A stretch of 64,000 nucleotides of DNA from Alphaproteobacteria bacterium (lineage in GTDB: Bacteria; Pseudomonadota; Alphaproteobacteria; UBA8366), in the NCBI GenBank assembly GCA_009377445.1, contig WHUA01000003.1, forward strand, positions 62,001-126,000, in the 5' to 3' direction. Positions 23,250 to 31,738 of the stretch are shown here, one piece after another. The stretch's first letter is position 1. Each line of letters starts with the position of its first letter. The position numbers and the translations under genes were made by a program. The notes under the pieces are model-generated. The model was not told the origin of the DNA and searched no databases. It worked only from the letters and a program-made list of their open reading frames with translations.

Positions 23250-24023
23250 ATGTCGCTCGACATCGCGACCGTCGTCGGCATTTCCGCCGCCTTTCTTCTG
23301 ATCCTGGCGGCGATCGTCATCGGCGGCCGGCCCCTCGCCTTCTTCGACCTGCCGTCGATCTTCATCGTCTTCGGCGGGACCTTCGGCGTGACCGTGGCGT
23401 GCTTTTCGCTGCGCGATACCGCCATCGCATTCCGCATCGTCGGGCAGACGGTTTTCCGCGCCTCGCAGGACCCGGTCGAGGTGGCCCGGCACCTGATGCA
23501 GCTTTCCGACGCCGCCCGGCGCAAGGGCCATCTGTCGCTGCAGGACTACCTCCCCGAGCTGATCAATTCCGGCCTGCTCTACCGCGGCGTCGCCATGGTG
23601 GCGGACGGCAGCGAAGCGCCGGAAGTGGAACGGATTATGCAGAGCGAGCTGGAGGCGACGACCGAGCGCCAAGTGCGCACCGTCGGCGTCCTGCGCAAGG
23701 CTGCCGAGATATCGCCCGCGATGGGCCTCATCGGCACCCTGGTCGGACTGGTTCAGATGCTTGGCAACCTCGAAGACCCGTCAACGATCGGACCGAGCAT
23801 GGCGGTAGCCCTGATTACCACCTTCTACGGCGCCGTGCTGGCGAACCTCGTTTTCATCCCGCTGGCCGCCAAACTCGAACGAAACGCTTCCGAAGATGCG
23901 CTGATCAACGAAATGCACGTCATGGCGGCCGGTTCGATCGCCCGCCAGGAGAACCCGCGCCGGCTCGAGATGCTGCTCAACACGGTGCTGCCGCCGGAAA
24001 ACAAGATCGTCTATTTCCAATGA
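23250..24023 (+). CDS. motA: MotA/PomA-type flagellar motor stator protein
   Basis: From ATG 23250 the product is 257 residues, the size of PomA-type proteins. It has four membrane spans: VVGISAAFLLILAAIVIG, FIVFGGTFGVTVACF, MGLIGTLVGLVQMLGNL with the conserved GLIGTLVG turn, and MAVALITTFYGAVLANLVF with the ion-channel Thr/Tyr. The cytoplasmic loop carries the LRKAAEISPAMG segment that faces FliG. A longer start at 23181 adds a Pro/Arg-rich segment without family support. Its partner MotB/PomB is not encoded anywhere in the window, which is unusual since the two are normally adjacent. Confidence 0.88.
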   Translation: MSLDIATVVGISAAFLLILAAIVIGGRPLAFFDLPSIFIVFGGTFGVTVACFSLRDTAIAFRIVGQTVFRASQDPVEVARHLMQLSDAARRKGHLSLQDYLPELINSGLLYRGVAMVADGSEAPEVERIMQSELEATTERQVRTVGVLRKAAEISPAMGLIGTLVGLVQMLGNLEDPSTIGPSMAVALITTFYGAVLANLVFIPLAAKLERNASEDALINEMHVMAAGSIARQENPRRLEMLLNTVLPPENKIVYFQ

Positions 24024-24083
24024 CCGTCGAGCGGGCACCGGCCCGCCGCGCGAACGGCAAAGTATGGGGAACGGAAAGATAAA

Positions 24084-25418
24084 ATGAGACTCTTGATCGT
24101 TGGGGACTTGGAAGGCCACATCACGACCGCAGGCAAGATCGCCATGTCCCGCGGCGCCAAGGTCAGCCACGTAAACTCCGTGGAGGAAGCGCTGACCGCG
24201 TTGCGGGCCGGCCGTGGCGCCGATCTGCTGATGATCGACGTGAAGCTGAATATCGCCCGCCTCGTGGAACAGCTTGCCTCGGAACGCATCAGCATCCCCG
24301 TCGTCGCCTGCGGCATTGGGACGGATGCCAATGCGGCGGTGGCTAGCATCAAAGCCGGCGCCAAGGAATACATCCCGCTGCCGCCCGATGCCGAGCTGAT
24401 CGCCGCCGTCCTCGAAGCCGTCGCCGAAGAAAGCAGCACGATCGTCCACAAGGATCCGGCCATGAAGGCCGTGCTAAATCTCGCGGATCGAATCTCGCCA
24501 TCGGAGGCGTCGGTGCTGATCACCGGCGAGTCCGGCACGGGCAAGGAGCTGATGGCTCGCTACGTCCACAACAAGAGCAAGCGCGCCTCGCGTCAATTCG
24601 TTGCCGTGAACTGTGCGGCGATACCGGAGAACCTCCTGGAATCGGAGCTGTTCGGGCATGAGAAAGGCTCGTTCACGGGCGCGGTCGCTCGCCGCATCGG
24701 CAAGTTCGAGGAGGCAAACGGCGGCACGCTCCTGCTCGACGAGATCAGCGAGATGCATCCGCGGCTGCAGGCCAAGCTGCTGCGCGCGATCCAGGAACGG
24801 GAGATCGACCGCGTCGGCGGCGCACAGCCGATCTCGGTCGATGTGCGAATCCTCGCGACGTCCAACCGCAACCTCGAAGAGGCGGTGAAGAGCGGTGATT
24901 TCCGCGAAGACCTCTTCTTTCGCCTGAACGTCGTCAACGTCGAGCTGCCGCCGCTCCGCGGCAGGCCGGCCGACATCATGGTATTGGCCGATTTCTTCGC
25001 CAGGAAGTACGCCCAGGCAAACGGCGTGGACGACCGCCCCTTCACGCCCGAGGCGATCAGCCGCTTGAAGAGCCATGGCTGGCGCGGCAACGTGCGCGAG
25101 CTCGAGAATGCGATCCACCGGGCGATCCTGCTCGCCCAGGGCGACGAGCTCGACACGGACGCCATCATGCTGAATCTGGGCGGCGGCCCGGCCCAGGCCG
25201 ACACAGCCCAGAGCGCCGGCGCCGGCAACGGCGGCGCCATGGTCGGCAAGACCGTCGCCGAGGTCGAACGGGATCTCATCATCGAGACGCTGCATCACTG
25301 CCTCGGCAACAGGACCCACGCCGCGAACATTCTCGGCATATCGATCCGCACCTTGCGCAACAAGCTGCGGCAATACACGCAGGAAGGCATCCCCGTTCCG
25401 ATGCCGGGCGAAATCTGA
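24084..25418 (+). CDS. flbD: Sigma-54-dependent flagellar transcription activator FlbD
   Basis: The 444-residue protein has a receiver-like N-terminal domain (1-115), an AAA+ sigma-54 interaction domain and a Fis-type HTH (about 410-435). The AAA+ domain has Walker A GESGTGKE (148-155), GSFTGA in the sigma-54 contact loop (195-200) and Walker B LLLDE (216-220). In the receiver, D52 is present but only one of the two early acidic residues is kept, and the usual Lys is replaced in YIPLPP, so phosphorylation may not control it; Caulobacter FlbD likewise relies on FliX. It should activate the sigma-54 promoters found here and repress at the fliF operator. Confidence 0.9.
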   Translation: MRLLIVGDLEGHITTAGKIAMSRGAKVSHVNSVEEALTALRAGRGADLLMIDVKLNIARLVEQLASERISIPVVACGIGTDANAAVASIKAGAKEYIPLPPDAELIAAVLEAVAEESSTIVHKDPAMKAVLNLADRISPSEASVLITGESGTGKELMARYVHNKSKRASRQFVAVNCAAIPENLLESELFGHEKGSFTGAVARRIGKFEEANGGTLLLDEISEMHPRLQAKLLRAIQEREIDRVGGAQPISVDVRILATSNRNLEEAVKSGDFREDLFFRLNVVNVELPPLRGRPADIMVLADFFARKYAQANGVDDRPFTPEAISRLKSHGWRGNVRELENAIHRAILLAQGDELDTDAIMLNLGGGPAQADTAQSAGAGNGGAMVGKTVAEVERDLIIETLHHCLGNRTHAANILGISIRTLRNKLRQYTQEGIPVPMPGEI

Positions 25419-25456
25419 AGTGTTGACGTCTTGATCATGGCAGCGACGGAGACACG

Positions 25457-27595
25457 ATGACCGACGTCACGACCGACGCCAGCACGGAAGCCGCCGGATC
25501 GCCCGCGGCCCGCCGTGGCCTCGGGTTCAAGCTGCCGGCGCTCGACTTTATGAAGGACCGCGGCGACGTCGTGCTCGCGGTCGGCATGATCTGCATCCTC
25601 GTCGTGCTGCTGCTGCCGATGCCGACATGGATGCTGGATTTCAGCCTCGCCATATCCATCACGTTCTCGGTCGTCATCCTGATGACCGTTCTTTTCATCC
25701 GCACGCCACTGGAATTGAACGCGTTCCCGACGATCCTGCTGGTCGCGACGATGCTGCGCCTCTCGTTGAACCTGGCGTCGACCCGGCTCATCCTCGAGAA
25801 CGGCCATCAGGGCACTGCCGCCGCCGGAAGGGTCATCGAGGCATTCGGACATTTAGTCGTCGGCGGCAACTACGTGATCGGCATCATCATTTTCGCCATA
25901 CTGGTGATCGTCAATTTCGTGGTGATCACCAAGGGCGCCGGGCGGATTGCCGAAGTCGGCGCGCGCTTCAGCCTCGACGCGATGCCCGGCAAGCAGATGG
26001 CGATCGACGCCGACCTCTCCGCCGGTCTCATCAACGAGGAACAGGCCCGCGAACGCCGCTCGAAGCTGGAAGAGGAAAACAGCTTTTACGGCGCGATGGA
26101 CGGCGCTTCGAAATTCGTGCGCGGCGACGCCATCGCCGGCCTGCTGATCGTCTTCATCAACATCATCGGCGGCATCATCATCGGCATTGTCCAGCAGGAC
26201 ATGAAACTGGCGGACGCCGTTCAGACCTACACGCTGCTGACGGTCGGCGACGGCCTCGTCACGCAAATTCCAGCGCTCATCGTCTCGACCGCGGCGGGCA
26301 TGCTGGTGACGAAGAGCGGCTCGCACACGACCGCCGATCAAGGCGCGCTGAAGCAGCTCGGAGCCTACCCCGTCGCGCTCCTGATGGGCACGCTCATGCT
26401 GCTGGCGACCGCGGCGCTGCCCGGCATACCGGCGATACCGTTCCTTCTGCTGGCGGGGGTTACCGGCGGCATCGCCTACACGACATATCGCCGTGAAGCG
26501 CAGGCCGAGACCGACAAGCGCGACGCCCAGGCCGCCGACGAGGCCGCCGTTCCGGTGGCCGAGGAGCCGATCACCGCCGCGCTGCAGATCGACAGCATCC
26601 GGCTCGAGCTCGGGTACGGCCTCCTGTCGCTGATCAACAATCCGCAGGAACGGCGACTGACGGATCAGATCAAGGCGCTGCGCCGGCAGCTCGCCGTCGA
26701 AATGGGCTTCGTCATGCCCGCCGTCCGCATCCAGGACAACCTGCAGCTTCCGCCCAACCAGTACATCATCCGGATCAAGGAGATCGAGGCCGGCACCGGC
26801 GAGCTTCGCCCGGCGCTGCTTCTCGTCATGGACCCGCGCGGCGAGGCCATCACGCTGCCGGGGCAGGCGACCACAGAGCCGACATTCGGGCTTCCGGCGA
26901 TGTGGATCAACGACCGCCACCGGGAGGAAGCGCTGTTCCGCGGCTATACCGTCGTCGATGCGCCGACGGTCGTGACGACCCACCTCACCGAGCAGGTGAG
27001 AGACAACATGGCGGAGCTGCTGTCCTATGCGGAAACGCAGAAACTGCTGGACGATCTCGACAAGTCGCAACAGAAGCTCGTCGCGGACCTGATACCCACC
27101 CACATCTCGCTGGGCGGCGTTCAACGCATCCTGCAGAACCTGTTGGCGGAGCGCATCTCCATCCGCGACCTCCCGACAATCCTCGAAGGCGTTTCGGAAG
27201 CCGCCGCATTCACCAGAAACCTGACCTTGATAACCGAGCATGTCCGGGCGCGCCTGGCGCGCCAATTGTCCGACGCGGCCGCGAACCCCGACGGCATCGT
27301 GCCGATGATAACGCTGTCCCCGGATTGGGAGCAGGCTTTCGCCGAATCGATCGTCGGACAGGGTGACGAACGGCAGCTCGCCATGGCGCCAAGCAAGCTG
27401 CAGCAATTCATCGGCGCCGTCCGCAGCACCTTCGAAAAGCAGGCGATGCAGGGTGAAACGCCCGTCCTTCTCGTGAGCCCGGGCATCCGCCCCTTCGTCC
27501 GCTCGGTGGTCGAGCGTTTCAGGCCGATCACGGTGGTCATGTCGCAGAACGAGATACACCCGAAGGCGAAGATCAAGACGATGGGTCACATCTGA
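25457..27595 (+). CDS. flhA: Flagellar type III export gate protein FlhA
   Basis: The 712-residue protein has about eight membrane segments in residues 30-335 with the conserved cytoplasmic loop RFSLDAMPGKQMAIDADLSAG (cited as FSLDAMPGKQMAIDADL) and ARERRSKLEEE. The cytoplasmic nonameric domain follows, with RQLAVEMGFVMPAVRIQDN, LRPALLLVMDP and a C-terminal segment VVERFRPITVVMSQNEI. FlhA uses the proton motive force and accepts export substrates. It lies 38 bases after flbD and is followed 18 bases later by flhF. Length is standard. Confidence 0.97.
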   Translation: MTDVTTDASTEAAGSPAARRGLGFKLPALDFMKDRGDVVLAVGMICILVVLLLPMPTWMLDFSLAISITFSVVILMTVLFIRTPLELNAFPTILLVATMLRLSLNLASTRLILENGHQGTAAAGRVIEAFGHLVVGGNYVIGIIIFAILVIVNFVVITKGAGRIAEVGARFSLDAMPGKQMAIDADLSAGLINEEQARERRSKLEEENSFYGAMDGASKFVRGDAIAGLLIVFINIIGGIIIGIVQQDMKLADAVQTYTLLTVGDGLVTQIPALIVSTAAGMLVTKSGSHTTADQGALKQLGAYPVALLMGTLMLLATAALPGIPAIPFLLLAGVTGGIAYTTYRREAQAETDKRDAQAADEAAVPVAEEPITAALQIDSIRLELGYGLLSLINNPQERRLTDQIKALRRQLAVEMGFVMPAVRIQDNLQLPPNQYIIRIKEIEAGTGELRPALLLVMDPRGEAITLPGQATTEPTFGLPAMWINDRHREEALFRGYTVVDAPTVVTTHLTEQVRDNMAELLSYAETQKLLDDLDKSQQKLVADLIPTHISLGGVQRILQNLLAERISIRDLPTILEGVSEAAAFTRNLTLITEHVRARLARQLSDAAANPDGIVPMITLSPDWEQAFAESIVGQGDERQLAMAPSKLQQFIGAVRSTFEKQAMQGETPVLLVSPGIRPFVRSVVERFRPITVVMSQNEIHPKAKIKTMGHI

Positions 27596-27613
27596 TGAAC
27601 CGGCCTGGCCCGC

Positions 27614-28612
27614 ATGCGCCTTAAGACCTTGCACGCGCCGACCATGATCGAGGCCATGAAGCTCGTTCGCGACGAGCTCGGCGAAGACGCGATCATCGTC
27701 TCGACGAGCGAAAACGGCCGCGACGGCGTGCGCATCACCGCTGCCGTGGAAACGCCGGAGCCCGATCTCGATTTTCGCGCCACCACCGACGGCGCCGTGA
27801 TCGAGCGGATCGGCGACGCACTCGACAGCCATCGCGTCCCCCGCGTCCTCACCGACAAGATCGTCAGCATAGCGTCTGACCTCGGCTCCACCGATGCGTT
27901 GCAGACATTGGCGGGCGCGCTCGATCTGATATTCGAGTTCAGTCCCGTGACACACGCCGCCGTCCGCCATCCGGTGCTCATTTACGGCCCGCCCGGCTCG
28001 GGCAAAACGTCGGCCGCGGCAAAGCTCGCGGCGCGCGCCGTCGTCGAAGGCGCGCAGGTCGCGATGATCACCACCGACACCGTCAGGGCCGGCGCGATGC
28101 AGCAGATCGAAATCTACGGCAAGCGCCTGAACGTGGCGGTGAAGATGGCGCAGGAGCCGGAGGAGCTTTCGCGCCTTGTCGCCAGCCTTCCGGGCGCGTT
28201 CGTGATCATCGATACGACAAGCGTCAATCCCTACGTGCCGCAGGATATGGCGCGGCTGCGGCGCGTCGCCGATGCCGTGGAGGCCGAGGGGCTTCTTGTC
28301 ATGAGCGCAGGCCGCGAGCCGCTCGAAGCGCGCGACATGGCGGCCGAATTCCGCAAATTCGCTCCGGCGCGCATGCTTGTGACCGGGCTCGACATGAGCC
28401 GCAGGCTCGGCGGCATTCTTTCCGCCTTGCGCGCCAGCGGCGCCGCCTTTGCCGAGATCAGCGCGATGCCCGATATCGTCGACGGCCTGCGCCCGGTCAA
28501 TTCGGTCATGCTGGCGCGGCTTCTGCTCGAAATTTCGAATCTGCGCGAACCGGACAGCGAACACGACGCGGCGAGGTTCCATCAGGCGCGCCACGCAACA
28601 GGCTGGAAATAG
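27614..28612 (+). CDS. flhF: FlhF-like SRP-type GTPase with altered G motifs
   Basis: The 332-residue product begins with the FlhF B domain (MRLKTLHAPTMIEAMKLVRDE), followed by an SRP-GTPase fold with P-loop GPPGSGKT (125-132) and the insertion-box segment ITTDTVRAGAMQQIEIY. FlhF sets the polar site of flagellum assembly. Two nucleotide motifs differ from the SRP-GTPase norm. DTAGR is DTTSVN (200-205) and TKxD is TGLD (257-260), so GTP hydrolysis or specificity may be changed. It is followed at once by flhG, the usual partner, which supports the name. Confidence 0.85.
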   Translation: MRLKTLHAPTMIEAMKLVRDELGEDAIIVSTSENGRDGVRITAAVETPEPDLDFRATTDGAVIERIGDALDSHRVPRVLTDKIVSIASDLGSTDALQTLAGALDLIFEFSPVTHAAVRHPVLIYGPPGSGKTSAAAKLAARAVVEGAQVAMITTDTVRAGAMQQIEIYGKRLNVAVKMAQEPEELSRLVASLPGAFVIIDTTSVNPYVPQDMARLRRVADAVEAEGLLVMSAGREPLEARDMAAEFRKFAPARMLVTGLDMSRRLGGILSALRASGAAFAEISAMPDIVDGLRPVNSVMLARLLLEISNLREPDSEHDAARFHQARHATGWK

Positions 28613-28614
28613 GC

Positions 28615-29403
28615 ATGTCAACGGAAGCGGCGATCAATATTTCCCAACTTCCCGTTCTCGGGCGGAACGTCATGACGATCGCATCGGGAAAGGGCGGCGT
28701 CGGAAAGACCTGGTTCGCGATCACGCTTGCCCATGCCCTCGCGAAAAGCGGACGCAAGACGCTTCTGTTCGACGGCGACCTGGGCCTCGCCAACGTGGAC
28801 ATACAACTGGGCCTGATGCCCGACCGCGACCTGGCCTCGGTCATCGTCGGCAAGCTCACGCTTGAGCAAAGCATCATCGACGTGCCTGAAATCGGCTTTT
28901 CCGTGATCGCTGGCCGATCCGGCTCGGGCAGCCTGGCGCTGCTGCCGCCGCCGCGGCTGAATGCGCTCCGCGAGCAACTGTTGCGGCTGGCAGCCTTGTA
29001 CGACAGCGTAATCATCGATCTCGGCGCCGGCGTCGACCGGACCGTGCAGTCGCTGCCGCCGCCGCGCGGTGCATGCTTCGTCGTGACGACCGACGAGCCG
29101 ACCGCGCTCACCGACGCCTATGCGTTCATCAAGGTGACCATCGCGGACCGGCCCAACGCGGACATTCGCGTCGTCGTCAATCTGGCGGAGTCCCAGAGCG
29201 CGGGCGAGAAGACCTACGAGACGCTCGTAAGGGCGTGCCGGAGCTTCCTGAAGTTCGAGCCGCCACTGGCGGGGATCATCCGGCGCGACGGCAAGGTGCG
29301 GCAGTGCATCCAGCAGCAGAAGCCGCTGCTGACGCTGTATCCGAACTGCGACGCCGCGGCCGACGTCGAGCGCTTGGCGCGGAACCTGCCGAGACCGCCA
29401 TGA
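28615..29403 (+). CDS. flhG: FlhG/FleN-type MinD-like ATPase
   Basis: The 262-residue protein has a deviant Walker A ASGKGGVGKTWFAITLAHA and DGDLGLANVDIQLGL, both classic for MinD/FleN proteins. It also has a second switch region DSVIIDLGAGVDR. FlhG limits flagellum number by acting on FlhF GTPase. The sequence matches FleN-like rather than ParA partition proteins in its DLGLANVDI motif. It starts 2 bases after flhF, and its stop overlaps the next ATG (ATGA at 29400-29403). Confidence 0.92.
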   Translation: MSTEAAINISQLPVLGRNVMTIASGKGGVGKTWFAITLAHALAKSGRKTLLFDGDLGLANVDIQLGLMPDRDLASVIVGKLTLEQSIIDVPEIGFSVIAGRSGSGSLALLPPPRLNALREQLLRLAALYDSVIIDLGAGVDRTVQSLPPPRGACFVVTTDEPTALTDAYAFIKVTIADRPNADIRVVVNLAESQSAGEKTYETLVRACRSFLKFEPPLAGIIRRDGKVRQCIQQQKPLLTLYPNCDAAADVERLARNLPRPP

Positions 29404-30899
29404 GCGCACCCGTTCCGCCGACCCTGCCGCCGACACCTCCCGCGCCGCCGGCATCGGCGCCCACGACGCTTCGCGGAACGGTACTGAGCCTGCCTGCAAA
29501 CGTGACGCTCGCCCAGGGTCAGGCGCTGAGCGCACAGGTCGTTTCCAGCGGAAACGGACAGCTTGTCCTGGCGACGCATCTTGGCCGCATCACGGTGCAG
29601 TCGACCGTAAGCCTCGCGCCCGGAACCTCCATCCTGCTGCAGGTGCAGGCCGCCGGCGATGCGCCGCAGGTCGCCTTGCATCTGCCGTCATCGGCCGGGA
29701 CGCTCCCCGGATCGGTCCAAGGCGCGCCGGCGCGAGGCGCGGCAGCGTCGGCGGGCGCCGTGCCGCAGCAGGCTGCCCAGCCGGTCACGACCCATCTCAC
29801 CGAAGGCAGCGTCGTGCAGGCCTCCGTAACGCGCGGCGCGCCGCTGCCGGCATCCGGGGCCGCCCCGGCTCCGCCGGCCGCCACAGCCGCCCTCCCGGCG
29901 GGCCAGCCGCCCATCGCGTCGCCCGCCGCCGGGCAGCCCCCTGCCACCCAGCCCGCCGGCGCGGTCCTGGCCGCCGGCACCAACCTCACGCTTCGGGTTC
30001 TCGCGGTCGCGCCGCCCGGAAACGAGCTGCCGCCGGCCGCCTCGCTCGTCATGCAATCGGGCGGCCGGATGCTCGCCGCAACCGTGCTCGGCCATCAGCC
30101 CGGCGGCGCGCCGATCGCGGCGGCCGGATCGGCGGAGCTCGTCCTGTCGAACGCGCCGCCGCTTCCCACGGGAAGCCGTCTGCTGCTCGAGGTGCTCACG
30201 CTTCGCCCGCCTGTGCTGGGAGAGTCCGGCGCACCGCCCTCCCTGTTCGGCGGGCGCTGGGAAACCCTGAGCGACGCGCTCGCCATGCTGCAGCGCGTCG
30301 ATCCCGCGTTGGCCCGCCAGATCGCCGGCGGAGTCATTCCCACGCCGGGGCCGCGCCTGGCGGGATCGATGCTGTTCTTCCTGTCCGCTGTTCTCTCAGG
30401 CGACGTTCGCCGTTTCCTCGACGCCGATGCGATGCGTCACCTTGCCCGCGCACCGGGCGGGATCGGCGCGCGGCTGTCGGCGGAAATGAGCCAGATGCAG
30501 CGCACGGCGACGGATGCGAGCGGCCAGGATTGGCGGCTCTTCTTCATACCGGTAATGACCAATGAAGGGCTGGAGCAGCTTCGCCTCATGCTGCGGCAGG
30601 ACGAGGGAGACGGAAAGAGCCCGGACGAAGACGCCGGCGCCCGCTTCCTGATCGAAGTGGACATGAGCAGGCTCGGGCCTTTCCAGTTCGACGGGCTGAC
30701 CCGCAAGAAGCACCTGGACCTCGTCGTGCGCACGCATGCGGAACTGCCGCCGGAAATACGCGAGGAGATCCGCTCGATCTTCGGAAACACCGTCACGGCG
30801 CTGGGATTCACCGGCACGATCGCATTCCGCGCGGTGCCGAAATTCGAGATCGCGCCCGTCGAGAGGCCTGCGGAACGGCCGAAGGATCTCACGGTTTGA
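29400..30899 (+). CDS. Pro/Ala-rich protein with FliK-like C-terminal region
   Basis: From ATG 29400 the product is 499 residues. The N-terminal half is low complexity, Pro/Ala/Gly/Gln-rich. The C-terminal part is globular with DWRLFFIPVMTNEGLEQLRL, ARFLIEVDMSRLGPFQFDG and LPPEIREEIRSIFGNTVTAL. This resembles the pattern of FliK-type Flg_hook proteins, but it is not a clear member. The ATG overlaps the flhG stop, so it belongs to the fliF operon. The longer frame from 29073 runs inside flhG and is rejected. Function unknown; a second hook-length or export-switch protein is one possibility. Confidence 0.6.
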   Translation: MSAPVPPTLPPTPPAPPASAPTTLRGTVLSLPANVTLAQGQALSAQVVSSGNGQLVLATHLGRITVQSTVSLAPGTSILLQVQAAGDAPQVALHLPSSAGTLPGSVQGAPARGAAASAGAVPQQAAQPVTTHLTEGSVVQASVTRGAPLPASGAAPAPPAATAALPAGQPPIASPAAGQPPATQPAGAVLAAGTNLTLRVLAVAPPGNELPPAASLVMQSGGRMLAATVLGHQPGGAPIAAAGSAELVLSNAPPLPTGSRLLLEVLTLRPPVLGESGAPPSLFGGRWETLSDALAMLQRVDPALARQIAGGVIPTPGPRLAGSMLFFLSAVLSGDVRRFLDADAMRHLARAPGGIGARLSAEMSQMQRTATDASGQDWRLFFIPVMTNEGLEQLRLMLRQDEGDGKSPDEDAGARFLIEVDMSRLGPFQFDGLTRKKHLDLVVRTHAELPPEIREEIRSIFGNTVTALGFTGTIAFRAVPKFEIAPVERPAERPKDLTV

Positions 30900-31288
30900 C
30901 GGCCCACGGCGGCCACGCGGCGCGGCTCGCATTGCTGCGGCATCGCGGCAATCCGCGGGCCGACATCGACTACGCCGTCGCCTTCGATGGCCGCACCGGC
31001 GGCGGCGGCCTGGTTCAACTGACATTCGTGCCGGACAAGCTGCTTCTGGAAGCCGGCGCCTTCGACGCCTACCTCGCCGGCTTCGATGCCGATGCGGCGT
31101 CGGCCGTCGAGCCGCTGGCGCTCGACATTCTAGACGATATCAACAATGAGATCGTGCCCCGCTGGGTCCGGGTCGTGGTGTCGATGCCGCGCGACGGATC
31201 GGCCGCGCGTATGCACAAGGTCGTCGCCGAGGACCGGCAGCCGAACTGGGACAATCCGCGCATCCTGCTGCACGTGCCGAGCCCATGA
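30896..31288 (+). CDS. QueF-like T-fold protein lacking the catalytic Cys
   Basis: The 130-residue product starts at TTG 30896, which overlaps the previous TGA (TTGA). Its core resembles QueF (7-cyano-7-deazaguanine reductase) in LTFVPDKLLLEAGAFDAYLAG and LDILDDINNEIVPRWVRVVV, which align with the strand-helix-strand of the T-fold. The N-terminal QueF region with the active-site Cys is absent. The protein has no Cys at all, so QueF reductase activity is very unlikely. It is the last gene of the flagellar operon and converges on fliJ with a 30-base gap. Family call is tentative. Confidence 0.5.
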   Translation: MTAHGGHAARLALLRHRGNPRADIDYAVAFDGRTGGGGLVQLTFVPDKLLLEAGAFDAYLAGFDADAASAVEPLALDILDDINNEIVPRWVRVVVSMPRDGSAARMHKVVAEDRQPNWDNPRILLHVPSP

Positions 31289-31318
31289 CGCGGAGCGGCG
31301 CCAATCTCCCGCCTGCGT

Positions 31319-31738
31319 TCAACCCCGGTCGCGGCGCCGGTACAGGTTTAGCGCGGACTCATCCAGTTGCCCCTGAAATTTCCGGGCCTGCTCGTCCCGC
31401 TCGGCCCGCTCCTGGTGGTCGAGGCTGATTTCGTAACGCTTCACCTCGGCGAATGCGTCCAGAAGCTCCTCGCGCGCCGCCTCGACGGCGCTGTTGGCCT
31501 CGCTGAGCGCGCCAAGCAGCGCGCCGCGCCGGTCGAGCGCGGCGCGCGCGAAGCCGCCGTACGCGCCCAGCACCTCCGATGACCGCTTCGCGACCCGCTG
31601 CTCGGCGACGACGCTCTTGTCGAGGCGCTCGATCGCCTCTTCGACCGACGCCGCACGCTCTTCGAGCGTACGAAGGTTGCGCCGCTTTTCATCGAGGAGA
31701 TGGCGATGATAGCGCACGAGGCGGCGAAGAACGCTCAC
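31319..31738 (-). CDS. fliJ: Flagellar export chaperone FliJ
   Basis: The 139-residue product is almost entirely alpha-helical and charged, as in FliJ. Long coiled-coil stretches run from residue 10 to 120 (LLDEKRRNLRTLEERAASVEE and KRYEISLDHQERAERDEQ). FliJ acts as the stalk of the FliI ATPase and recycles chaperones. It overlaps the end of fliI by 4 bases, the usual fliI-fliJ arrangement. Sequence motifs in FliJ are weak, so the call relies on size, coiled coil and context. Confidence 0.82.
   Translation of the reverse strand: MSVLRRLVRYHRHLLDEKRRNLRTLEERAASVEEAIERLDKSVVAEQRVAKRSSEVLGAYGGFARAALDRRGALLGALSEANSAVEAAREELLDAFAEVKRYEISLDHQERAERDEQARKFQGQLDESALNLYRRRDRG

Noticed and set aside
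25853..28621. 922-codon open frame on the minus strand opposite flhA and flhF
   Set aside because: It is antisense to well-recognised flagellar genes, and its peptide is His/Arg/Asp-rich with no domain pattern; an effect of GC-rich third positions.
29073..29399. Long N-terminal extension of the FliK-like protein
   Set aside because: It overlaps flhG in another frame; the ATGA overlap at 29400 gives a natural start.
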